NCBI GenBank assembly: GCA_031296105.1
Contig: JARLGJ010000073.1
Span: 1-64,000, forward strand
Direction of reading: 5' to 3'
Source of the DNA: Acidobacteriota bacterium
Lineage (GTDB): Bacteria; Acidobacteriota; Terriglobia; Terriglobales; Acidobacteriaceae
DNA: 64,000 bases
Shown here: piece by piece, positions 1 to 7,330 of the stretch
Layout of the letters: every line of letters begins with the position of its first letter
Numbering within the stretch: position 1 is the first letter of the stretch
Position numbers and translations under genes: made by a program
Notes under the pieces: model-generated
Databases searched by the model: none
Seen by the model: the letters and a program-made list of their open reading frames with translations, nothing else
What the model was told of the DNA's origin: nothing

Positions 1-1545
1 ATCCGCGGCGCCAGCTACGAGGAGACGCTGATTCTGCTGAACGGGCTGCGGCTGAACGACGCGCAGACCGGCCACAACAATCTGGACATTCCCTTCCCCT
101 TTGCCTCGCTGGAGCGAATTGAGGTGATGAAGGGCGCGGGGTCCACTCTGTACGGCTCGGATGCACTGGGTGGCACGGTGAACTTTATTACCGCCGCTCC
201 GCGGCACACGGAGGTGCGCGCGGGCGCGGCCATGGGCAACTTCGGCACCAATCAGCAGGATGCCGCGTTGAGCCTGGTGCGCAGGAAGTTCACCGAGCAA
301 CTCAGCCTGACACGCGAACTCTCTACAGGCTTCACCGCGGATCGCAATTATCGCAACCTGGCCGTGGCCTCGGAGACCACGCGGAACACCGCGCTGGGGC
401 ACACGGATATTTTACTGGGCTTGAGCGACCGTCCTTACGGCGCGGCGGGTTTCTACGGAGTGACGGCGAGTATCCCGAGCTTTGAGCGCGACAAGGCGTG
501 GATGGCCGCATGGAAACAGGCTCTGGGTAAACAAACCACGGCGGACTTCGCCTACCGCCGCCACACGGACGTGTACATTTACACGCTGGCCGATCCCGCG
601 GCGTATGAGAACAATCATTTGGCGGAGTACTATCAGGCCTCCGCGCGGCGCTATGAGAAGCTGAACGGCGACGATACCGTGCGCCTGTACTATGGCGCCG
701 ACGCCATGCGCGAACACATCAACAGCAGCAACCTCGGCGTGCACGCGCGCGACCAGGCGGGCGTGTATGCGGCGTTTGACGCGCGGGCGCTGCGGCACTT
801 CTCCTTTAACGCCGGGGTGCGCGAGGAGCTTTACACAGGGGGACGGCAGGTTTTCAGCCCGTCGCTCTCCGGCGCTTACTGGGCGACAAGCCGCGTCAAG
901 CTGCGGGCGTCGGTGTCACACGCCTTCCGCCTGCCGGACTACACGGAGTTGTATTACAGCGATCCGGTGCACACGGGCAATCCCACGCTGAAGCCGGAGA
1001 CCAGTTGGAGCTACGAGGGCGGCACGCAAGTTTACCTGGCGCGCGAACTCACGGTGGACGCCGCGGTGTTTCATCATCGCGACACGAACGTGATCGACTA
1101 CGCGCGCGCCATTGGCGCGACCACGCCTTACGTGGCGGGTAACATTCAGCAGCTCAACTTTACCGGCACGGAGCTGGCCTTGCGCTGGCAACTGCCGCAC
1201 CAGCAGCGCATCGCGCTGGCCTACGCGGCGCTGCACGGCGCGGGCTCATGGCCGGCGAACACGCAATACCTTTACGCCTTCAACTACGCGGAGCAGAGCG
1301 GCTCGGCCACGTGGTGGAGCAAGGCCTGCGGCTTCGATTCGCGCTTCCGCCTGTCGGCCGTCCAGCGCTACGGAGGCAATCCGTATCCCCTGGTGGAGTG
1401 GACCGTGGGCCGCGAATTCCGCTACGCCACGCCGTACGTGCAACTGACGAACCTGACCGATACGAAGTACCAGGAGATCAGCGGCGTGGCCATGCCGGGG
1501 CGCGGTGTGATGGGCGGAGTGGAACTGCGCTGGAGAGCGAAGTAG
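1..1545 (+). CDS. TonB-dependent outer-membrane receptor, 5' part outside window
   Basis: Outer-membrane receptor that would import a ligand such as a siderophore or cobalamin using TonB energy. The frame is open from base 1, so the signal peptide, TonB box and first part of the plug are missing; 514 residues are visible. The plug end is clear (ILLNGLRLND near visible residue 11, EVMKGAGSTLYGSDALGG near 41-58). It is followed by a long beta-barrel-like region with alternating aromatic residues and the receptor-type stretch FRLPDYTELYY. The remaining length fits a BtuB-sized receptor lacking about 100 N-terminal residues. The ligand cannot be read from the sequence. The next gene is convergent and separated by a short repeat. 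Confidence 0.9.
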   Translation: MRGASYEETLILLNGLRLNDAQTGHNNLDIPFPFASLERIEVMKGAGSTLYGSDALGGTVNFITAAPRHTEVRAGAAMGNFGTNQQDAALSLVRRKFTEQLSLTRELSTGFTADRNYRNLAVASETTRNTALGHTDILLGLSDRPYGAAGFYGVTASIPSFERDKAWMAAWKQALGKQTTADFAYRRHTDVYIYTLADPAAYENNHLAEYYQASARRYEKLNGDDTVRLYYGADAMREHINSSNLGVHARDQAGVYAAFDARALRHFSFNAGVREELYTGGRQVFSPSLSGAYWATSRVKLRASVSHAFRLPDYTELYYSDPVHTGNPTLKPETSWSYEGGTQVYLARELTVDAAVFHHRDTNVIDYARAIGATTPYVAGNIQQLNFTGTELALRWQLPHQQRIALAYAALHGAGSWPANTQYLYAFNYAEQSGSATWWSKACGFDSRFRLSAVQRYGGNPYPLVEWTVGREFRYATPYVQLTNLTDTKYQEISGVAMPGRGVMGGVELRWRAK

Positions 1546-1558
1546 GCGGATAAAACTT

Positions 1559-1600
1559 CCCCGGGTTATCGCCGCTTTGCGGCGCGAACCTGGGGCACAA
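1559..1600. repeat. Palindromic intergenic repeat, family 3 (copy 1)
   Basis: An inverted repeat with outer arms CCCCGGGTT and AACCTGGGG and an inner stem GCCGC-ttt-GCGGC, followed by CACAACT. Related sequences lie at 45691-45772 and 58854-58910. It sits between the convergent ends of the TonB receptor and era and could fold as an RNA hairpin or act as a terminator. Confidence 0.6.
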
Positions 1601-1614
1601 CTTCTATCCGGAAG

Positions 1615-2637
1615 CTAACGAGTTTTGCCTGGCTTTTCTGGCTTCTTTGCCGGCTTCTGTGCACGCGGAGTTGGCTTGCTCCGGCTCTTGTCCTCGCCGG
1701 CTTCGTCCGCGTTGTAGCTCTTGCCCAGCGAGGCGATCTGCTTGCGCCAGTCGATGGCTTCGTCCACGGCGGCGGCGCTGTCGCGCCAGCCCTCTTTCAC
1801 CTTCACAAAGAGTTCGAGGAAGACCTTGGTGCCCAGAATGCGCTCGATTTGCTGGCGCGCGCGCGTGCCAATCTGCTTCAGCATCGCTCCCTGGCGGCCG
1901 ATGACGATGGCCTTTTGCCCGTCGCGCTCCACAAAAATTGCCGCCGCAATCTTCGTCAACTTCACGCCTTCTTCAAAACGCTCGATGATGACGCCGCTGG
2001 CGTAGGGAACTTCCTGTGCGGTGTTGATGAGAATCTGCTCGCGAATGAGTTCGGCGACGACGAAGCGCTCGGGCTGGTCGGTGATCTGATCTTCGGGGAA
2101 ATACTGCGGCCCCTCGGGCAGCGCGTTGGCCACCGCGGTCAGCAGCTCTTCCTGGCCCAGTCCTTTTTCGGCGGAGATGGGAACGATCTGCGCAAAGCCG
2201 TGGCGTTCGGACCATTCGGCAATGGCCGGCAGCAGCGCGGGCTTCGGCAGCAGGTCGATCTTGTTCAACAGCAGGAATACCGGCACCTTGGCGCGCTTGG
2301 CAATTTCGAGCACGAACTCGTCGCCGGTGCCGAACTTCTGCGTGGCGTCCACGATGAGCAGAATGAGGTCGCAGCCCTCGATCGAGTCATAGACCTCCTG
2401 CATCATGCGCTTGTTGAGCTGATCGTCCGGCTTGTGTACGCCGGGCGTATCGACAAAGACGATTTGCCCCGCCGGACGCTTGGCCTTGCGCTTGACGTTG
2501 ACGATGCCGGTAATGCGGTTGCGCGTGGTCTGCGCCTTGTGAGTGACGATCGCCAGCTTCTCGCCAACCAGCGAGTTGAGCAGCGTGGACTTGCCCGCGT
2601 TGGGGCGGCCGAGAATGGTTACGAATCCTGAATGCAC
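1615..2637 (-). CDS. era: GTPase Era
   Basis: Ribosome-associated GTPase needed for 30S maturation, binding the 3' end of 16S rRNA. The 340-residue product has G1 GRPNAGKS (10-17), G3 DTPG (63-66) and G4 NKID (125-128), then a KH domain around 220-285 with VIGRQGAMLKQIG. A basic Lys/Pro-rich tail of about 35 residues follows the KH domain and is longer than in E. coli Era. It is the last gene of a minus-strand cluster phoH > ybeY > CNNM > era, starting 9 nt after the CNNM stop. That arrangement is a common bacterial ribosome-maturation neighbourhood. Confidence 0.96.
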   Translation of the reverse strand: MHSGFVTILGRPNAGKSTLLNSLVGEKLAIVTHKAQTTRNRITGIVNVKRKAKRPAGQIVFVDTPGVHKPDDQLNKRMMQEVYDSIEGCDLILLIVDATQKFGTGDEFVLEIAKRAKVPVFLLLNKIDLLPKPALLPAIAEWSERHGFAQIVPISAEKGLGQEELLTAVANALPEGPQYFPEDQITDQPERFVVAELIREQILINTAQEVPYASGVIIERFEEGVKLTKIAAAIFVERDGQKAIVIGRQGAMLKQIGTRARQQIERILGTKVFLELFVKVKEGWRDSAAAVDEAIDWRKQIASLGKSYNADEAGEDKSRSKPTPRAQKPAKKPEKPGKTR

Positions 2638-2646
2638 TCTACGATG

Positions 2647-3927
2647 CTATTCGATTGCGCCGTTCTTGGGAATGGCTGGCGGCTGGCGAAGTGCGACGCG
2701 GACCTTTTCGACGCGGCGGGCGGTGGATTCCAGCACCTCAAAGCGCAGCTCGCCCACCTCCACGTTTTCTCCCGGAAGGGGAATGTGCCCGGCGATCTCC
2801 GTGACCAGCCCGCCCACGCTAGTGGCATGCCAATCCTCGGCCAGGTGCACGCTAAAGAGTTCTTCCAGCCGGTCGCGGTCCAGCTTGCCGCTGACGACGT
2901 AGCTGCCATCGCTCTCCCGCACTTCCTCGCTGTGGCCTTCGCCTTCATTGCGCAGCTCGCCCACAATTTCTTCCACGAGATCTTCCACCGTCACCAGGCC
3001 GGCCACGCCGCCGTATTCGTCAATGACAATGGCCATGCGGTGATTGTCGCGCTGCATCTCATTCAGCAGCTCGCTGGCGCGCTTGCTCTCCGGCACAAAG
3101 GACACTTCGGTCTTCATCAGGCTGTCGGCGCAGGTGCGCGCAGCCTCGGTGTCCGCGACCTGCAGCAGTTCGCGGGCGCCCACGATGCCGACAATGTGAT
3201 CGACGTCTCCGCGATAGACCGGCACGCGCGAGTAAGGCTGCTGCGCCAGCAACTGGGTAAGCTGCTCCACCGTGGTCTCGGCTGAAACGGCCACAATCGA
3301 AGGCCGCGGCGTCATCACCTCGCGCACCGTCTTGTCGCCGAACTCGACGACCGAGTGAATTAGGTCGCGGTCGCTTTCCTCCAGAATGCCCTCGTCCTGC
3401 CCGGCCTCGATGAGCGCGTCCACGGCCTCGGAGGGATGCTCGGGCTCTTCGCCCGCGTTCTCCGGGCGGGTGAGCGAAACGATGGATTGCAGGAAGGAGA
3501 GCAGCAGAATGAGCGGCGACACCACCCAGATCAAAATCCGCAGCAGCAGCGTAAAGCGCACAAACCACGCGCCGCGCGTGCGCGAGAAAAACAGATAGGG
3601 CAGGAAACGGTCGAAGAGCAGAATGATGAGCACGGCAACCAGAACGGCTTCTGCCAGCTCGTCGAAGGCCCAGTCCGGCCGCGAGAACACCGTGTAAGCC
3701 AGCAGAAAGCAGATGGCGGCCGTCAGAAGCTGTTCCAGCACGGCAAAGGAGAGCGCGGTGCGCGCATGATTGACGCCGAGGCGCGGCTCGATCTGATTTT
3801 CGAAGAGCTCAATGTTCTCCTGAAATTCACGCGAGAGGAACTTGCCGCTTTCGGTGAACAGGCGCGAGGCGTAGGCGCTGACGACGAGCAGCGCGATCAG
3901 CACGAACAGAGCCGGGCCAACTAGCAT
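2647..3927 (-). CDS. CNNM/CorC-type transporter-associated protein with CBS pair
   Basis: Hemolysin-C/CorC-like membrane protein of the CNNM family, generally linked to Mg2+ or Co2+ efflux; the ion is not deducible here. The 426 residues show an N-terminal helix, a membrane region of three to four hydrophobic segments to about residue 175, a linker, and a tandem CBS module (MTPRPSIVAVS, then the region with FVPESKRASELL and DEYGGVAGLVTVEDLVEEIVG). A C-terminal CorC_HlyC domain with DGSYVVSG follows. The start overlaps the ybeY stop by 7 nt, so translation is probably coupled. A cytosolic CorC-like role is less likely because of the membrane segments. Confidence 0.9.
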   Translation of the reverse strand: MLVGPALFVLIALLVVSAYASRLFTESGKFLSREFQENIELFENQIEPRLGVNHARTALSFAVLEQLLTAAICFLLAYTVFSRPDWAFDELAEAVLVAVLIILLFDRFLPYLFFSRTRGAWFVRFTLLLRILIWVVSPLILLLSFLQSIVSLTRPENAGEEPEHPSEAVDALIEAGQDEGILEESDRDLIHSVVEFGDKTVREVMTPRPSIVAVSAETTVEQLTQLLAQQPYSRVPVYRGDVDHIVGIVGARELLQVADTEAARTCADSLMKTEVSFVPESKRASELLNEMQRDNHRMAIVIDEYGGVAGLVTVEDLVEEIVGELRNEGEGHSEEVRESDGSYVVSGKLDRDRLEELFSVHLAEDWHATSVGGLVTEIAGHIPLPGENVEVGELRFEVLESTARRVEKVRVALRQPPAIPKNGAIE

Positions 3928-4376
3928 AATCGGCTTCTCCCGGAGTCGCTTGCGCGCTCAATCAAACCAGCGGGCAACCGCAGTTGCGCGCGCAGCTTAG
4001 CCTCCTGGCGGCGCATCTGGCCGTGGTCCGCCTCGTGGTCGTATCCGGCGAGGTGCAACATGCCGTGCAGGATGAGCACCTTCACCTCGGTGGAAAGATC
4101 GTGTCCCATCTCGCGGGCCTGGGCGCGGGCGGTCTCCAAGGAGATGGCGATGTCGCCGGCCTGGCGCGCGCTCAGCGCGGGATCCGCGGGAAAGGAGAGC
4201 ACATCGGTGGCTTTGTCCTTGTGGCGGAACTGCGCGTTCAATTCGCGAATCTCCTGGTCTCCGGTTAAAAGAATGGTGACCTCGCCCTTGAGTTTGGCGG
4301 CGCGCTGGGCGCGTCCGGCAAAGCGCGCCAAGGCCAGCCGGCTGAGAGATTTCGACTTGCGGTGTTCCAGAATCAC
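3921..4376 (-). CDS. ybeY: Endoribonuclease YbeY
   Basis: Metal-dependent RNase involved in 16S rRNA 3'-end maturation and ribosome quality control. The 151-residue protein carries the metal motif HGMLHLAGYDH with His104, His108 and His114. The start is GTG with AAGGAG five bases upstream. It overlaps the downstream CNNM gene by 7 nt. It lies 95 nt after phoH, but an intrinsic terminator stands in that gap, so it may be expressed partly independently of phoH. Family identity is secure from the motif and position. Confidence 0.95.
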   Translation of the reverse strand: MILEHRKSKSLSRLALARFAGRAQRAAKLKGEVTILLTGDQEIRELNAQFRHKDKATDVLSFPADPALSARQAGDIAISLETARAQAREMGHDLSTEVKVLILHGMLHLAGYDHEADHGQMRRQEAKLRAQLRLPAGLIERASDSGRSRLC

Positions 4377-4409
4377 GTAGCTCCTTCCGGCGCGGCCGGA
4401 GGCGAAAAG

Positions 4410-4454
4410 AAAATGACAAAAGAAAAATGGGAGAGCGCCACCGGGCGTTCTCCC
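4410..4454 (-). terminator. Intrinsic terminator between phoH and ybeY
   Basis: Read on the minus strand, a hairpin (arms GGGAGA-nn-GCC and GGC-nn-TCTCCC at 4429-4454) is followed by ATTTTTCTTTTGTC. It lies directly after the phoH stop and before ybeY, so it should uncouple or attenuate the two. Confidence 0.75.
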
Positions 4455-4471
4455 TCTATTCTACCGAATCG

Positions 4472-5530
4472 TTACTGCTGTACGGCCGTTGCTTTGCTCT
4501 TGGCTTCTCCGGCGGGAGCAGCGGCGGCCTGATTCTCCGCGTGTTCCAGATGCAGGCTTAGCTGACGGTCGTCGCGCTCGCGATATTCCTCGTAGGCGTG
4601 GACGATGCGCTGCACAAGCTGGTGGCGCACCACATCGGTCTCATGGAAGGTTTGTATGCGAATGCCTTCCACGCCCTTGAGCACGTTCATGGCCTCGATG
4701 AGGCCGCTGCGGCTGGGGTTGGGCAGGTCGATCTGCGTGATGTCGCCGGTGATGACCGCTTTGGAGTTGAAGCCCAGGCGGGTGACGAACATCTTCATCT
4801 GCTCGCAGGTGGTGTTCTGCGCCTCGTCCAGAATGACGAAGCTGTCGTTGAGGGTGCGTCCGCGCATGAAGGCGATGGGCGCAATCTCAATGACATTCTT
4901 CTCCAGGAAGCGATCGACCTTTTCCGGATCGAGCAGGTCGTAGAGCGCATCGTAGAGCGGACGCAGGTAGGGATCGACCTTCTCCTGCAACGTGCCGGGA
5001 AGGAAGCCGAGGCGCTCACCGGCCTCCACCGCCGGGCGGGCCAGGATGATGCGCTGCACCTTTTTGGCCAGCAAGGCGCTGACCGCCATGGCCACGGCAA
5101 GATAGGTTTTGCCGGTGCCGGCCGGACCGATGCCGAAGACCATGTCGCTCTGCTCAATGGCCTCCAGATACAGGCGCTGATTGATGCTCTTCGGCTGCAC
5201 CTGGCGGCGTCCGCCCACGGCACGCTGCTTGCCGGCCTCGGCAAGCTGGCGCAGGGTCACCGAAGGATCGGAGACCAGTACGCGCAGCATCGACGTGAGT
5301 TCGCCGTTGAAGACCGAATGGCCATGAGTGCGCAGGTATTCGAAGTCGTCAAAGACCTGCTCCACGCGGGCCACGTCTTCCGCGGTGCCGTCGATCTGCA
5401 CCGCGCTGGACTTGAGTTCGATGGTGACGTTCAGAGCGTCTTCCAGCAGATGAAGGTTCTCATCGCGGGTACCGAAGAGAGTTTCGACATTGGGCCGAAG
5501 TTCGATGTTTTTCTTCATCGAGTGATTCAA
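4472..5530 (-). CDS. phoH: PhoH-like ATPase
   Basis: PhoH-family P-loop ATPase, a likely RNA-linked helicase-like protein usually encoded with ybeY. The 352 residues include an N-terminal KH-like region, Walker A GPAGTGKT (135-142) and Walker B ILDEAQ (233-238). It heads the phoH > ybeY > CNNM > era cluster. The start used is TTG at 5530, because GAGG lies four bases upstream. An in-frame ATG four codons later (5518) is the alternative and leaves all domains intact. The precise substrate of PhoH proteins is not settled. Confidence 0.94.
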   Translation of the reverse strand: MNHSMKKNIELRPNVETLFGTRDENLHLLEDALNVTIELKSSAVQIDGTAEDVARVEQVFDDFEYLRTHGHSVFNGELTSMLRVLVSDPSVTLRQLAEAGKQRAVGGRRQVQPKSINQRLYLEAIEQSDMVFGIGPAGTGKTYLAVAMAVSALLAKKVQRIILARPAVEAGERLGFLPGTLQEKVDPYLRPLYDALYDLLDPEKVDRFLEKNVIEIAPIAFMRGRTLNDSFVILDEAQNTTCEQMKMFVTRLGFNSKAVITGDITQIDLPNPSRSGLIEAMNVLKGVEGIRIQTFHETDVVRHQLVQRIVHAYEEYRERDDRQLSLHLEHAENQAAAAPAGEAKSKATAVQQ

Positions 5531-5729
5531 TTCACCTCAGGCGCACAGAGCGCCGCTGCCGGCGGCCGGCAGGAGTTGGGAATCGTGGTCAAGGAGACGA
5601 GGGCGCGTAGAAGCGAGAAGAGTATTGCGAGTTGCCTCTGGCCGCAGGTAGATACCATTGCGGCGAGCGTACCGTGATTCGGGGCAGCGCGTCAACCGGT
5701 ACGTCAACCAAAGATACGCAGGGCAGATG

Positions 5730-6023
5730 CTAGTCGAGAAATTCCATGTAGCTGTCACTGATGTCGGCGCCGTGCTGATTGGCGACGCGGGTGGCGGCCT
5801 GCTCCACTTTCTTCATCAATCCCTCAAGGTAATCGCGCGAGCTGGAGATGGCCGCCACGCCGATTGTTGCCGTTTGCCAGAGGTCGGCGGGGTCCAGTTC
5901 CGACACCGAGACGTTGAAGCCCGTGCGCAACCGGTCCTTGAGGCTGCGCAGCACCTGGCGGCGGTCCTTGAGCGACTGCGCGTGTTCGATGCGCAGTTCG
6001 AGCGTGAGACGGGCAACGGGCAT
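5730..6023 (-). CDS. DUF503 (YlxP-like) protein
   Basis: Small protein of 97 residues beginning MPVARLTLELRIEHAQSLKD, typical of the DUF503/YlxP family often found near nusA-infB or rbfA genes and suspected to act in ribosome biology. The ATG at 6023 is chosen because the family begins a few residues before the conserved LTLEL strand. A longer upstream reading would run into the terminator of the next gene. No catalytic motif is visible. It stands alone between phoH and an outer-membrane protein gene, on the same strand. Confidence 0.85.
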   Translation of the reverse strand: MPVARLTLELRIEHAQSLKDRRQVLRSLKDRLRTGFNVSVSELDPADLWQTATIGVAAISSSRDYLEGLMKKVEQAATRVANQHGADISDSYMEFLD

Positions 6024-6058
6024 TGCCGAAGAGTGTAGTACGCCGCGGCGCGCAAGAC

Positions 6059-6082
6059 AAAAGGCCCCGCCGGAGCGGGGCC
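6059..6082 (-). terminator. Intrinsic terminator after the barrel-protein gene
   Basis: Perfect 8-bp stem GGCCCCGC/GCGGGGCC with a 4-nt loop. On the minus strand it is followed by TTTTGTC. It lies about 20 nt after the stop codon of the gene at 6105-6806. Confidence 0.85.
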
Positions 6083-6104
6083 CTGAGCAAAGCAATACGC
6101 GGCA

Positions 6105-6806
6105 TTAGCGCGACACGTTCTTGCCGAAGTTGAAGGTGGGGCCGATCGATACACGCACGCTGTTGCGCGAGTTGGCCAGCAGCGATTCGTACAAGAACAC
6201 GTGTACGAATTCGATGTCGGTGCGGATGTGGACGTGCTTTGTGGCCGCGTATTCAAAGCCGCCGCCCAAGCCGTAGAAGTAGGTGGTGTCGTTCGGCTTG
6301 GTGGTCTTGATGGTGCCCTGAGCCTCCAACTGAGTCACCACGCCGACCGCGATGGGCACGTAGTTACTATCCAGCGGATCGATGGTGATATTTTCGTGGA
6401 TAGCCCCAATGGAAGGATGGACGAACGCAGCCAGCCGCTTGCGCGGGTGGAAGACGATGTTCGGTCCCGCGGCGAAGGTCTGGGTTGTGGCATCGAACGG
6501 TACCGCCAACGAGTTCGCCGTTGTCTCACCAAGTAGTGTGACGAGTTCCTGATGCAGGGCCGGCTTCAGTTTGGCGGCGGTCAACGTGCCACGGCCGAAC
6601 TCGACGCTGTAGTCCACGCCGAAGGCCAGCCAGCGCCTGAGGTTCAAACCGGCCTGCACATTCAGGCCGCGCTGGGTCAGGTTCATGTCCGGCGAACCAA
6701 GGTAGGTGTAACCGGTGTAAACGTCGTAACGCCCGACATAATCCTTCTGGGCAAAGGCACAAGCCGACAACATGAGCAGCAGAACCACCACAAACAATTT
6801 CTTCAT
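6105..6806 (-). CDS. Outer-membrane beta-barrel protein, unknown function
   Basis: A 233-residue exported protein. The signal peptide is clear (MKKLFVVVLLLMLSACAFA, cleavage near Ala20), followed by alternating hydrophobic strands typical of small OmpA-like or OmpW-like barrels (YTGYTYLG, VQAGLNLRRWLAFGVDYS, and SVRVSIGPTFNFG near the C-terminus). The ATG at 6806 is preceded by GGAGC at good spacing. Its Cys17 is within the signal region, so a lipoprotein is possible but the +2/+3 context favours Sec cleavage. The gene is monocistronic with its own terminator. Its upstream region holds the operator-like palindrome array at 7142-7248, which suggests inducible expression. Confidence 0.75.
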   Translation of the reverse strand: MKKLFVVVLLLMLSACAFAQKDYVGRYDVYTGYTYLGSPDMNLTQRGLNVQAGLNLRRWLAFGVDYSVEFGRGTLTAAKLKPALHQELVTLLGETTANSLAVPFDATTQTFAAGPNIVFHPRKRLAAFVHPSIGAIHENITIDPLDSNYVPIAVGVVTQLEAQGTIKTTKPNDTTYFYGLGGGFEYAATKHVHIRTDIEFVHVFLYESLLANSRNSVRVSIGPTFNFGKNVSR

Positions 6807-7141
6807 TCGATCAAGCTCCAAGCTCCTCGCCTGCGCTATGGCTGGGCGGGAACTTTGCTGGTTGTTTTGTGCGCGAGCATTTCCCCTGGAAAGCCCGCAT
6901 CATGCAACGATGCTGGCGCAAGGCCCCGTGCCGGTGTGTCATCCCTCCGCGGACAGTGCAACACGAAGGACAGGCATCTCCCGGTGCGCGAGGTGCGATC
7001 AAGAACTCCTGCAACAGATTTCCCGATGTTTGGCCCGTGCCATCCTCGTCCGCAACTTTTCCACCACACAGAAAAGCTACGAATAGCGGACGGATATTAC
7101 ATGAAAATGAACATCAATTTAAAGTGATTTTTATACATAAA
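6807..7141. other. Intergenic stretch upstream of the barrel gene
   Basis: No convincing gene on either strand. The part from 7081 to 7141 is A/T-rich, with TAATAT-like and TATAAA-like hexamers on the minus strand that could serve as promoter elements for the barrel gene. A leader from there would be nearly 300 nt long, and I see no riboswitch consensus in it. Confidence 0.5.
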
Positions 7142-7248
7142 AATGAATCTTCATTCAGTTAGCGAATGAACATTCATTCAGTATTTTCGCGGTTGCCGAA
7201 TGAATCTTCATTCATTTCGCATTCCCGCAGAAATGAATTTATATTCAT
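7142..7248. promoter_or_regulatory. Array of four TetR-operator-like palindromes
   Basis: Four related inverted repeats: AATGAA-TC-TTCATT at 7142-7155, GAATGA-ACAT-TCATTC at 7164-7179, GAATGAA-TC-TTCATTC at 7198-7213 and ATGAAT-ttat-ATTCAT at 7233-7248. All share the half-site GAATGAA. Symmetry and sequence resemble operators of TetR/AcrR-type repressors. The only gene that could be controlled nearby is the minus-strand barrel gene starting at 6806, because infB ends at 7331 on the other side. Confidence 0.65.
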
Positions 7249-7280
7249 CCGCTCCAGCAGTGGCGCCGCGCATTTTGCGC

Positions 7281-7309
7281 AAAGAAAAGCGCCGCGGAAT
7301 CCGCGGCGC
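7281..7309 (-). terminator. Intrinsic terminator of infB
   Basis: Perfect 9-bp stem GCGCCGCGG/CCGCGGCGC with a 3-nt loop at 7289-7309. On the minus strand it is followed by TTTTCTTT. It lies about 20 nt after the infB stop. Confidence 0.85.
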
Positions 7310-7330
7310 CCCTCCAGCAAAAGTGGAGAT

